Source: an uncultured Bacilli bacterium
GTDB lineage: Bacteria > Bacillota_I > Bacilli_A > RF39 > UBA660
NCBI GenBank assembly: GCA_910584165.1
Contig: CAJTZU010000001.1
Coordinates: forward strand, 124,001-188,000
Length of the DNA stretch: 64,000 nucleotides
Direction of reading: 5' to 3'
Shown: one piece after another, positions 16,803-25,035 of the stretch
Layout of the letters: each line of letters starts with the position of its first letter
Position numbering within the stretch: the first letter of the stretch is position 1
Position numbers and translations under genes: made by a program
Notes under the pieces: generated by a model
Seen by the model: the letters and a program-made list of their open reading frames with translations, nothing else
Told to the model about the DNA's origin: nothing
Database searches by the model: none

Positions 16803-17855
16803 ATGGGAAAAAGAAATGAAAATTTAAATAATACAACTTCTGTATCTCGTAGTGAAAGAAAAGCTATGGAAAGAGCTATGGAAGAAGAACAAATGAAAGA
16901 TGAAGAACAAAAAAAGAAATCTAGAGAAGAAAAAAATAAAGATAAAAATGAAGAAAAAGAAGTAAAAGAAATCTTAAAAGCTAAAGAACCACTAAAACCT
17001 TTAGAAGAGGAATTCATGGAAAATACGCAAAGTATTAAAGCTATTGAAGAGGAAAAATTACAAGTAGGAGAACTTGGAAAAACACAACACTTTCTAAATA
17101 TGACATCTGAAATTACAACTATGTTGGGCGATAATGCTATGGAAAACTTATTTGAGGAAAAGAAAGAAAAAAGTTCTTTTAACCCTATTACATGGATTGG
17201 ACTTCTAATAGTTGGTTGTTTTGGTTTCTTTATTTATCTAGTTATCCGTTCAGGTTATGAGGAAGAATTATTACTTTTAATAGATAGTGGATTTCTTTTA
17301 GGAATTACTCTATTATTTGGTATTTCTATTATTACAGGAACAAAAGGTACTAAAGTACTTTCCATTTTAAATTTATTAGCAATTCTTTCCTATGTTGGAA
17401 TCAACATTTTCTTTCTATATGATTGGAATCAAACAGCAGAAGAAAAAAAAGTGGAGGAACCTCCTATCGAAGAAAAAAAAGAAACAAAGCAATATTTTGT
17501 TTGTACTTCCAAAGATTCTTTAAAGAAAGAAAAGATAACAGTAGAAAAAGATACTATAAAAAAGTTAGAAAGAAATATAACTATTTCTGATAAAGAAGAA
17601 TTAGAAAAATTAAAAGAACTTTTTAAAGAAGAAAATGGTATGGGCATTCAAGCAACCGAAGATAAATTAATATTGACATTTGATTTTGAAACATTAGACA
17701 TTAATCAATATAAAGTAATCATGAGAGAGTATTTAAATTTTTATAGAACAACTTCAGACTTTCTTTATGTAGAAGAAGAAAGCATAAATTTTAATACCTA
17801 TAAAGAAACAGAATTAAAAGACTTCGAATGTATAGAAGAAAAAGAAGAATCATAA
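16803..17855 (+). CDS. Membrane protein of unknown function with charged N-terminal coiled coil
   Basis: A 350-residue protein I do not recognise. Residues 1 to about 115 are hydrophilic and very rich in Lys and Glu, predicted coiled coil. Three membrane segments follow at about 130-210. The C-terminal about 135 residues would face the opposite side of the membrane and have cysteines near each end (FVCTSK, DFECIEE), a pattern seen in small extracellular lipoproteins of this group. The start is set by AGGTGG six bases upstream. It is one of few plus-strand genes here, divergent from tagO. Its stop codon lies inside the loop of a bidirectional terminator. Confidence 0.7.
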   Translation: MGKRNENLNNTTSVSRSERKAMERAMEEEQMKDEEQKKKSREEKNKDKNEEKEVKEILKAKEPLKPLEEEFMENTQSIKAIEEEKLQVGELGKTQHFLNMTSEITTMLGDNAMENLFEEKKEKSSFNPITWIGLLIVGCFGFFIYLVIRSGYEEELLLLIDSGFLLGITLLFGISIITGTKGTKVLSILNLLAILSYVGINIFFLYDWNQTAEEKKVEEPPIEEKKETKQYFVCTSKDSLKKEKITVEKDTIKKLERNITISDKEELEKLKELFKEENGMGIQATEDKLILTFDFETLDINQYKVIMREYLNFYRTTSDFLYVEEESINFNTYKETELKDFECIEEKEES

Positions 17856-17869
17856 TGATTCTTCTTTTT
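17839..17869. terminator. Bidirectional terminator containing both stop codons
   Basis: A perfect 14-bp inverted repeat (17839-17852 and 17856-17869) with a 3-base loop that is itself the plus-strand TAA. The minus-strand TGA is in the left arm. A-rich and T-rich arms allow termination both ways. Confidence 0.85.
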
Positions 17870-19172
17870 GATTTTTTATTTTTCTTACCTTCGCACACAG
17901 AATAAGTAAAAATAACATAATAATTAGACTAGAGCTACTTAAAATAGTTATCAAAAATAAATATTTTTCTTTTTCTAATTTTAATTCTTCTACTTCTGTA
18001 TTTTCAAACCTTTGAAGAGTTCTTTCTTCCTCATCATAACTATACCAATTCTTTTCACCTGTTTGAATATTGACACCGTAAACCAAAGGATAACTACCAC
18101 TTTTAGAATTGTAAAGTGTAATAACCTTATCATCTATTAAAATCTCTTTTTCTTCTTTTGTATATCCTTTTGGAACATCTTTTTCTTCTGGTTCTATCAT
18201 ATAAAGAGTAACACCATTAAATAGCATTTCTTCATATTTAGTATAGTTTCCATCTTCTTCTACGATATAGAAATTAATATTACCATCTATATCACGTAAG
18301 GCCACTAGTAAATAACCTGTTATATCTGATTCAAAAGCGGGAACTTCTTCTCCATTAATCATGGTCGTAGTTTCAGCAAAAGTAGATGGAATCGTAAGGC
18401 CTTCCTTTTTTCTTACAACCAAATATTCTTTATCATCAATAGTAACAGAAATAGGATTTAATTCTTTTACAGTAGCATGGATTATATAATTTTTAGCATT
18501 TCCATTTTCCGCTGTTACTGTTATTACAATATCATTTTGTCCTTCTTGTAAAGAATAAACGCCTCCCCCTTTAAGCGATGCCCTACTATCCTCTTTTGTA
18601 GCATTTACTTTAATAGAACGAATATCATTTTCTAATTCTAAAGAATATTCTAATGTATTTTTAGAAAAGACTGGGGATAAATCATATCCATCTACTGATA
18701 ACGATTTTAAATTATTATTAGAAGAATAGGAGTCTTCTAGCTGTTTTTGAGTAATGATATTGATTTTTAAAGAATTACTGCTAGGGCTCATTAATTTTTC
18801 ATCCCAACCAGCTATTTCCATATTTCTAACAGAAATAGTCGCAGTTCCAGAGCTTTTTGCTTTAAAAGTCATCGTATAAGTTTTTGTCTTTGTTTTATTA
18901 TTTGTAGCATATCCAGTAGCTCTTGTACTCCCCTCTAAAGTAGAACTAACATACGATAATTTACTAGAATCATACTGTACATCAAAGAACCAACTTCCCA
19001 GTGGGGATGAAGAAGAAACTGTAAAGGTTACCTTTACGGTATTTCCTACTACCACTGTCTTACTTCCTGAAATAGTGACTTTAGCAGATGCTGCATAGAC
19101 AGGCTCTAAATCTGAAAAAGTAAAAAAGGAAAAGGTACATATTAACAATAATATACTAACTATTTTTTTCAT
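17850..19172 (-). CDS. Membrane-anchored surface protein with cohesin-like and cadherin-like domains
   Basis: A 440-residue exported protein. A signal peptide (1-28, ending VYAA) is followed by a cohesin-like beta-sandwich at about 30-140 (VKVTFTVSSSSPLGSWFFDVQYDSSKL), a cadherin-like beta-sandwich at about 153-236 (LKSLSVDGYDLSPVFSKNTLEYS), a further beta-rich region to about 400, one membrane segment at 404-428 and a basic cytoplasmic tail. It lies 12 bases after the dockerin-bearing glucosaminidase gene, so the pair are probably co-transcribed and may bind each other. The cohesin call is from pattern; binding residues cannot be checked by eye. Confidence 0.75.
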   Translation of the reverse strand: MKKIVSILLLICTFSFFTFSDLEPVYAASAKVTISGSKTVVVGNTVKVTFTVSSSSPLGSWFFDVQYDSSKLSYVSSTLEGSTRATGYATNNKTKTKTYTMTFKAKSSGTATISVRNMEIAGWDEKLMSPSSNSLKINIITQKQLEDSYSSNNNLKSLSVDGYDLSPVFSKNTLEYSLELENDIRSIKVNATKEDSRASLKGGGVYSLQEGQNDIVITVTAENGNAKNYIIHATVKELNPISVTIDDKEYLVVRKKEGLTIPSTFAETTTMINGEEVPAFESDITGYLLVALRDIDGNINFYIVEEDGNYTKYEEMLFNGVTLYMIEPEEKDVPKGYTKEEKEILIDDKVITLYNSKSGSYPLVYGVNIQTGEKNWYSYDEEERTLQRFENTEVEELKLEKEKYLFLITILSSSSLIIMLFLLILCAKVRKIKNQKEESL

Positions 19173-19184
19173 AAATCCCTCCTA

Positions 19185-21257
19185 TTATTTCTGACTAATT
19201 GCAGAATCTCCTAAAATATGCTTTTGTACTTTTAATAAATCTAAGACATTGACTCTACCATCTTTGTTGACATCAGCTGCATCTTTAAATGCTCCATTTA
19301 AGGTAGAAGATCCTAAAATATGTTTTTGTACTCTTAATAAATCCAAAACACTAATAGAATTATCTCCATTTGTATCACCATAAAGTACGACAGTATAAGT
19401 AGAAGTATCTTCTCCACTTTTTATCGTGATAGTATCTCCTGTTGCTATATTGCCGGTCGTCTTTTCTTTATTATTTGTTTTAACAGAAACTTCTGCTGTA
19501 GAACTTACTTTAGTAATTTGGCCTTTAAAATTAGCAACACTTGTCGAGAAACTTACATTAGAAAGTTTATTATCTTTTGTTACATAAGTAGTTGTTTTCA
19601 TAATCTCACTTACTTTTGGATAAACAATCGGCTCGTCACTTGCTACTCTTGTTATAACTAAAGTATAATTTTGAATATCATCATTTTGGGCTTGAACCGT
19701 TAATTTAATAGTATTTTCTCCCTCTTTCAAAGAGATAGTACCAGTTCCTTTTACTGTTGCTCCTGAATTAATAGTAGTTGCTTCTAATTTAATACTAGAA
19801 ACTTCATTTTCAACTGTCATTTTATAATTAAAATTAGAAGAAGCATAACCTTCTATTTGCTTTCCATTTACTTTAATAGTTTTTAGACGGTTATTAGGAT
19901 TCCCTTCTTTTGGTAAAGTTGTCTTTGCTGGCATATTTTTATATACAGGAATATAAAAAATATATTCATTTCCCAATAAGTCAAGATTCACATAAGATTT
20001 ATAAGTTCTAAGTGCTTCTGACGTTGGTGCTAAAATACCTTGCTGATATTGATGAGTAAAATTATTATAGTAAGGTAAATTATTTTTTTTAGCATAATTA
20101 GCGACTGTATTCCATTTCTTAAAATAAGTTGTATTTTGACTATACTGAACATAAGTCTGATACATGAATTGTGCTCCCCCAATAATAGCCTTTTCTTCGG
20201 TATCCCAAGGTCTTCCATAAGTAGTTTTACCATCCTTTATAGCTCCAGCATAAGCAAGGCCATTAGCTGTTGCGCCACCTCCTGCAGAAGAATTAGCACC
20301 AATATTATAGAAATTATAAAACCCACTATATTCTTTTTCTTTATATTTAAATACACCCCCACTAACAGCTTTTCCAGGTGTTTTACCACTACCTACTTCT
20401 TGTAAAGATAAAGCAGCTAAATAAACAGGATTCATTTTCCAAGTATCGCCTGCTGTTATAAAATGAGGTAAAAATTGACTAATGTAAGAATCACCTAACG
20501 TTGCTTTTACAACTTCCTCTGTTTGTGTCTCTTTATTTAAAGAAACAGACTCAAATTGAAATATATACATATCGTTTAAAAAATTTCTTGGATCTAAATA
20601 ATAAGCAATTGTTTGATTGTTAGCAGCATACCACGTTGTCCCGTCATAATATTTAAAGGTATCCGTATCCCAATTATAGTTTTCTGGTTTGGTAGATAAA
20701 TATCCCTGTCCTTTACTATTTGTTACTTGATATAAACTTTTATTTCCTACATCCTCATTATCTACTGCTGTTTTAAAGTCTATATCTGTTGGAATGGCAA
20801 CAAATCGCCACCTTGGATGCGCCTCCCTCATAACAGCTAAATTTTCCCAATAACTTTCTGGGAAACCAGCAGCCTGAAATTCTTTTTTTAATTCATCTGT
20901 TACAGTTGCTGATTTAATATTATCTGTACAGGCATATCCTTTAAACACTTTGTTTTGAAAAAATAAAGTGACATAAGAATAAGTACTTTTGCATTCACTA
21001 CCATTTCCTGATTTTGGAGCTGGTATGGGTTTTACACTGGTAGAAACTGTAATAGGATCTCCTGTATCTAACCACCATGAATTAGGAACAAGTGTTTTAA
21101 AAGTAGTATCTGCATAAAAGCAATTTCCTGTTGAGCCTGACTTTAAAGGACAAGTACCATCGGCTAGAAACTTAGCTTCATAATCAGCATTCACAATTAC
21201 TGGTAAAAACAAAAATACAATTAACAAAAGAAAGTAGGAAATCATTTGTTTTTTCAT
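19185..21257 (-). CDS. Secreted glucosaminidase with cadherin-like and dockerin domains
   Basis: A 690-residue exported protein. Signal peptide 1-24; a region at about 132-235 (FPESYW...HPRWRF) typical of clostridial autolysins; a LytD-type N-acetylglucosaminidase domain at about 240-440 with probable catalytic E287 in LSLQEVGS and YNFYNIGA; a cadherin-like domain at about 458-537; a linker; and a type I dockerin at 624-686 with two calcium loops (GDTNGDNSISVLDLL and ADVNKDGRVNVLDLL). It should cut peptidoglycan glycan strands outside the cell. The dockerin predicts docking to a cohesin, and a cohesin-like protein is encoded next. Confidence 0.85.
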   Translation of the reverse strand: MKKQMISYFLLLIVFLFLPVIVNADYEAKFLADGTCPLKSGSTGNCFYADTTFKTLVPNSWWLDTGDPITVSTSVKPIPAPKSGNGSECKSTYSYVTLFFQNKVFKGYACTDNIKSATVTDELKKEFQAAGFPESYWENLAVMREAHPRWRFVAIPTDIDFKTAVDNEDVGNKSLYQVTNSKGQGYLSTKPENYNWDTDTFKYYDGTTWYAANNQTIAYYLDPRNFLNDMYIFQFESVSLNKETQTEEVVKATLGDSYISQFLPHFITAGDTWKMNPVYLAALSLQEVGSGKTPGKAVSGGVFKYKEKEYSGFYNFYNIGANSSAGGGATANGLAYAGAIKDGKTTYGRPWDTEEKAIIGGAQFMYQTYVQYSQNTTYFKKWNTVANYAKKNNLPYYNNFTHQYQQGILAPTSEALRTYKSYVNLDLLGNEYIFYIPVYKNMPAKTTLPKEGNPNNRLKTIKVNGKQIEGYASSNFNYKMTVENEVSSIKLEATTINSGATVKGTGTISLKEGENTIKLTVQAQNDDIQNYTLVITRVASDEPIVYPKVSEIMKTTTYVTKDNKLSNVSFSTSVANFKGQITKVSSTAEVSVKTNNKEKTTGNIATGDTITIKSGEDTSTYTVVLYGDTNGDNSISVLDLLRVQKHILGSSTLNGAFKDAADVNKDGRVNVLDLLKVQKHILGDSAISQK

Positions 21258-21285
21258 TCAATCACCTCAGTTACCCTATTAATAC

Positions 21286-21291
21286 ATTATA
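21286..21291 (-). promoter_or_regulatory. Extended -10 promoter of the glucosaminidase-cohesin unit
   Basis: TGC plus TATAAT on the minus strand about 28 bases ahead of the start; the ribosome site GAGGTGA follows. No strong -35. Confidence 0.5.
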
Positions 21292-21303
21292 GCAAATTTT
21301 ATC

Positions 21304-21331
21304 AAAAAAAGGAAGATAACTTCCCTTTTTT
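21304..21331 (-). terminator. Intrinsic terminator after rsmD
   Basis: Minus-strand hairpin with arms GGGAAG and CTTCC flanked by A and T runs. Confidence 0.8.
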
Positions 21332-21337
21332 CACCTA

Positions 21338-21877
21338 TTATTCATATTTATAAATAGTAATATTTTTATCTCCATACTTTTTTTCTTTCATAATAGAAAA
21401 TGAGGAATGAGAGATTATTGGTATTTCTTCCTCATATTCACATACTAGGATTGCTCCTTTTTTTAATAGATTTGCAGTGATAATTGCTTCAATAGATTTA
21501 TTCAATAGTAAAAGATGATATGGTGGGTCTAGAAAAACTAAGTCAAACTGAATATTTTCTTTCTGAAACTTTTGAATGGCGGAAGAATAGTCCATTAAAT
21601 AAAGAAAACTATTTTCAACCCCATCTAAATTTTGTTTCAATATTCTCCCTATTTCTTTTCCAGAATCTACAAAATAACCTTCTTTCGCACCATTAGACAA
21701 TGCTTCTATTCCGAGAGAACCGCTTCCAGCAAACAAGTCTAGAACAACACTATCTTTTACTTTATTTTGAATAGAGCCAAATAAAGATTCTTTAACTCGG
21801 TCCATAGTGGGTCTAGTACCTATGATATCAAAACCAATTAGTTTTTTTCCTTTGTATTTTCCGCTAATTACTCTCAT
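21338..21877 (-). CDS. rsmD: 16S rRNA (guanine-966 N2) methyltransferase RsmD
   Basis: Methylates G966 of 16S rRNA using S-adenosylmethionine. The 179 residues carry the family start MRVISGKYKGKKL, TRPTMDRVKESLF (21-33), the SAM motif DLFAGSGSLGIEAL (47-60) and the catalytic DPPY at 117-120. It follows ylbD and ylbE as in Bacillus, where rsmD is ylbH. The Bacillus neighbours ylbF, ylbG and coaD are absent here. Confidence 0.93.
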   Translation of the reverse strand: MRVISGKYKGKKLIGFDIIGTRPTMDRVKESLFGSIQNKVKDSVVLDLFAGSGSLGIEALSNGAKEGYFVDSGKEIGRILKQNLDGVENSFLYLMDYSSAIQKFQKENIQFDLVFLDPPYHLLLLNKSIEAIITANLLKKGAILVCEYEEEIPIISHSSFSIMKEKKYGDKNITIYKYE

Positions 21878-21893
21878 ATTCTCACCACATTCA

Positions 21894-22115
21894 TTATACC
21901 ATACTACTCAATAAATTAGAAATTAACTGAAAAGCATCTAAAGCCCTATCTACTTTATCGCTTGGTCTAAGTTTATAAGCAGCCCGCATCTCCTCTTTAA
22001 ATTCATCAAATAAGTTAGGATTACGTATTAATTTCTTATACCATATACTATTTTCTCGCAAATATTTTTTATAAAGAGGGTTCTCTTTCATTTTCAATTG
22101 TAAATCATAGTTCAT
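21894..22115 (-). CDS. ylbE: YlbE-like small protein
   Basis: A 73-residue soluble protein with the YlbE pattern (LKMKENPLYKKYLRENSIWYKKLIRNP, given here in shorter form as KYLRENSIWYK and the tail LDAFQLISNLLSSMV). Its function is unknown in Bacillus. The start codon overlaps the ylbD stop by one base (TAATG), so the two are coupled. The family match is strengthened by the ylbD-ylbE-rsmD order. Confidence 0.75.
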   Translation of the reverse strand: MNYDLQLKMKENPLYKKYLRENSIWYKKLIRNPNLFDEFKEEMRAAYKLRPSDKVDRALDAFQLISNLLSSMV

Positions 22116-22456
22116 TAATCATCAAAATGTTTATAGATAGGTTTTGGCTCATAAGAAGGTTTAGTTGGGGTATCCTTAGTAGCTACTAAATCCCCTAATA
22201 CTCCTAGCACACGTTGAATACTTGCAACTGATTCTTGAATCGAATCTAAATTAATATTTTTAAAATAATCCATAAATTCTGTATGAGGTGAAGACTCTTT
22301 TTTAGGAGACAATAAATAGTCTTTCCACACTTCTCCCTCTTCCCCATACATATCATACATCTCATAGAATTTTTGCCAGTTCATATCCCCATTATGAACA
22401 TGAGTTAATAATTTTGGATTTTTCCTTACAAACTCTTTAAAAGATTCTTTCGACAT
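22115..22456 (-). CDS. ylbD: YlbD-like protein
   Basis: A 113-residue protein starting MSKESFKEFVRKNPKL, matching YlbD, called a putative spore coat protein in Bacillus. The start at 22456 is chosen because GGTGG lies just ahead of it; an ATG five codons further upstream would put this site inside the gene. Spacing and order with ylbE and rsmD match Bacillus. No other coat gene is seen here, so a spore role is not implied. Confidence 0.75.
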   Translation of the reverse strand: MSKESFKEFVRKNPKLLTHVHNGDMNWQKFYEMYDMYGEEGEVWKDYLLSPKKESSPHTEFMDYFKNINLDSIQESVASIQRVLGVLGDLVATKDTPTKPSYEPKPIYKHFDD

Positions 22457-22479
22457 ATTACCACCTAACATAGTATATG

Positions 22480-22504
22480 AAAAAAGATAGTTTTTTGAAC
22501 TATC
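22480..22504 (-). terminator. Intrinsic terminator after parC
   Basis: Minus-strand stem GATAGTT/AACTATC followed by six T, beginning at the parC stop codon. Confidence 0.85.
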
Positions 22505-25026
22505 TATTTCTTATCAATATCAAAATTATCTAAAAAGTCATCGATGGTCATAATCTTCTCATCAACAGTATTTAGAGAAACTTCCTCTATAACTTCCTTG
22601 TCTTCTTTTTTCTCCTCTAAATCAGAAATAATATACGCATCCTCAATAATCGCTTTTGTAATAACAGAGCCTGTTGACTGCCTATCAGCAATTGGAAGTT
22701 CTGTCATTTTAATTTCTAAATTATCATTTAGACATCTTAAGCCTATTAAATCTCTGCCATGAGAAATAAAACTCTTTAAAATATAGTAAGGATTGGTTTT
22801 AACTTCACGAATTAATTTTGTACCTTTTCTACCACGACTAGCCATTTCAAATTCTTGTAAACGTATACGTTTTCCAGTGTTTTTACTAGTAATTAACGTT
22901 AAGAATTCTTCTTGCTCAAATAAAGAGAAACTAACGACAAAATCATTCTTTACAGAAATAGCTTTCACACCGCTACTTCTAACGCCTGTAATAGGTACTT
23001 CACTAATAGAATACATTAAACCATATCCACCATGAGTAGTAATAAATACATTCTTACCAGTAGATAATTTCACGTCTACTACTCTATCTTCACTTTTTAG
23101 TTTCATACAAACAAGGGGTTTCGTATAACGTTGTACTTTTAAATCAGAAAGTAATGTTCGTTTAATCATACCATCACGTGATACAAAAGTAACAGCCTGT
23201 TTATCTGAAAAATTAGATACTGGAATACTAGCAATAATATTCTCATCAGAACTAATCTGAATAATATTACTAACATGTTTTCCTAAATCTCGCCATTTTA
23301 AATCAGGAAGCTCATAAACTGGAATGTATAAATAATTGCCTAAATCTGTAAATAACAATACTGTATCTAGTGTATTTAATTCATATAAACCTAATACATA
23401 ATCTCCTTCTTTTAAGGCTGTATTTTCAGTCCTTGCTTGGTAGCTTCTAGTAGATACTCTTTTTACATAGCCATCTTTACTTACAACAACAATGCAATCT
23501 TCTTTAGGAATCATAGAAGTAGTATCTAATTTAATTTCAGTAATTTCTTCTTTTACTTCTGTTTTTCTAGGAGTAGCATACTCATTTTTTATCTTTCTTA
23601 ATTCTTCTTTCATAACATTTTTCAATTTATTTTCATCCGCTAAAATAGCTTCTAATCCTTGAATAATGATTAAAAGGTTATTATATTCTTCCTTTAATAC
23701 ATCCACATCTGTATTTGTCAAACGGTAAAGTTGCAAATTAACAATCGCTTCTGCTTGCTTTTCAGTAAAATCATACTCTTTCACTAAATTATCTATTGCA
23801 TTTTGCTTATTTTTACTGGAACGAATCGTGTGAATTACTTCATCAAGAATATCTAATGCTTTTATTAAACCTTCTACAATATGCATTCTTGCTTTCGCAT
23901 GTTCCAAATCAAATTCTGTTCTTCTTGTGATAACTTCTCTTTGATGAGTAATATAAGCATCAATTGCTTCAACAACACCTACTACCATTGGTCTTCTATT
24001 TACAATAGCAACCATATTATAGTTATAATTAATTTGCATCTCTGTATTTTTAAATAGATAATTGATGATAGTTTCTGTATTGGCATCTTTCTTTAAATCA
24101 ATAACAACACGCACAGATTCTTCTCTATCCGATTCATCACGGACTTCTGAGATTCCATCTATTTTTTTATCATAAATAATATCAGCAATTCTTTTTACAA
24201 GACCTGCTTTATTTACTTCGAATGGTATTTCATGAATAATTATTTTTTTCTCTTTTTTATCCTCTACTATCTCATATTTAGAACGAATTACTACTTTTCC
24301 ACGACCAGTTGTTAAAGCCTCCCTAATTTCTTTTTTACCTTCTACGATTGCTCCTGTTGGAAAATCTGGTCCTTTTACAATGTCCAAAATCGTATCTAAA
24401 TGACAATTCGGGCTATCAATCCTTTTAATCGTAGCATCTATTACTTCCCCTAAATTATGAGGTGGAATTTCGGTTGCATATCCTGCACTGATTCCTTTTG
24501 CTCCATTTACTAAAAGGTTTGGATATTTAGCAGGTAACACAATGGGTTCATATAACGTATCATCAAAATTAGGTGCCCATTCGATTGTGTTTTTATCAAT
24601 ATCCTTTAATAATTCTCCACTAATTTTAGATAGCCTTGCTTCGGTATAACGCATAGCAGCAGGTCCATCACCATCCATAGAACCATTATTACCATGCATA
24701 TCAATATAACATTCATTCTGTTTCCACCATTGGCTCATATGAACCATCGCTTCATAGATAGAAGAATCTCCATGTGGGTGGTAATGGCCCATGACATTTC
24801 CTACTGCAGTAGCACTCTTTTTATGTGCTTTCTCATACGTATTCTTATCACGAAACATCGCATATAAAATACGTCTTTGAACGGGTTTTAACCCATCTCT
24901 TACATCAGGAATTGCTCTATTTTGAATAATATCTTTCGCATACTGCCCAAAACGGTCACCCATAATATCTTCTAAAGTGTAATCATAAATTTTTCCTAAA
25001 ACTGTTTCTTCTTGCTTCTTCTTCAT
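22504..25026 (-). CDS. parC: DNA topoisomerase IV subunit A (ParC)
   Basis: An 840-residue type IIA topoisomerase subunit that cuts and rejoins DNA to separate daughter chromosomes. The active-site tyrosine is Y127 in AAMRYTEARL. The resistance-determining segment HPHGDSSIYE (83-92) keeps the Ser (S88) and Glu (E92) found in quinolone-sensitive enzymes. The C-terminal beta-pinwheel follows from about 500, ending in an acidic tail. It lies 9 bases after parE. ParC rather than GyrA is chosen because no GyrA-box (QRRGGKG) is seen and the partner is ParE-like. Confidence 0.93.
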   Translation of the reverse strand: MKKKQEETVLGKIYDYTLEDIMGDRFGQYAKDIIQNRAIPDVRDGLKPVQRRILYAMFRDKNTYEKAHKKSATAVGNVMGHYHPHGDSSIYEAMVHMSQWWKQNECYIDMHGNNGSMDGDGPAAMRYTEARLSKISGELLKDIDKNTIEWAPNFDDTLYEPIVLPAKYPNLLVNGAKGISAGYATEIPPHNLGEVIDATIKRIDSPNCHLDTILDIVKGPDFPTGAIVEGKKEIREALTTGRGKVVIRSKYEIVEDKKEKKIIIHEIPFEVNKAGLVKRIADIIYDKKIDGISEVRDESDREESVRVVIDLKKDANTETIINYLFKNTEMQINYNYNMVAIVNRRPMVVGVVEAIDAYITHQREVITRRTEFDLEHAKARMHIVEGLIKALDILDEVIHTIRSSKNKQNAIDNLVKEYDFTEKQAEAIVNLQLYRLTNTDVDVLKEEYNNLLIIIQGLEAILADENKLKNVMKEELRKIKNEYATPRKTEVKEEITEIKLDTTSMIPKEDCIVVVSKDGYVKRVSTRSYQARTENTALKEGDYVLGLYELNTLDTVLLFTDLGNYLYIPVYELPDLKWRDLGKHVSNIIQISSDENIIASIPVSNFSDKQAVTFVSRDGMIKRTLLSDLKVQRYTKPLVCMKLKSEDRVVDVKLSTGKNVFITTHGGYGLMYSISEVPITGVRSSGVKAISVKNDFVVSFSLFEQEEFLTLITSKNTGKRIRLQEFEMASRGRKGTKLIREVKTNPYYILKSFISHGRDLIGLRCLNDNLEIKMTELPIADRQSTGSVITKAIIEDAYIISDLEEKKEDKEVIEEVSLNTVDEKIMTIDDFLDNFDIDKK

Positions 25027-25035
25027 AATTCACTC

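Noticed and set aside
16757..17017. Serine- and phenylalanine-rich minus-strand frame
   Set aside because: It is the complement of the Lys/Glu-rich coding region of the plus-strand gene at 16803, which has a clear ribosome site.
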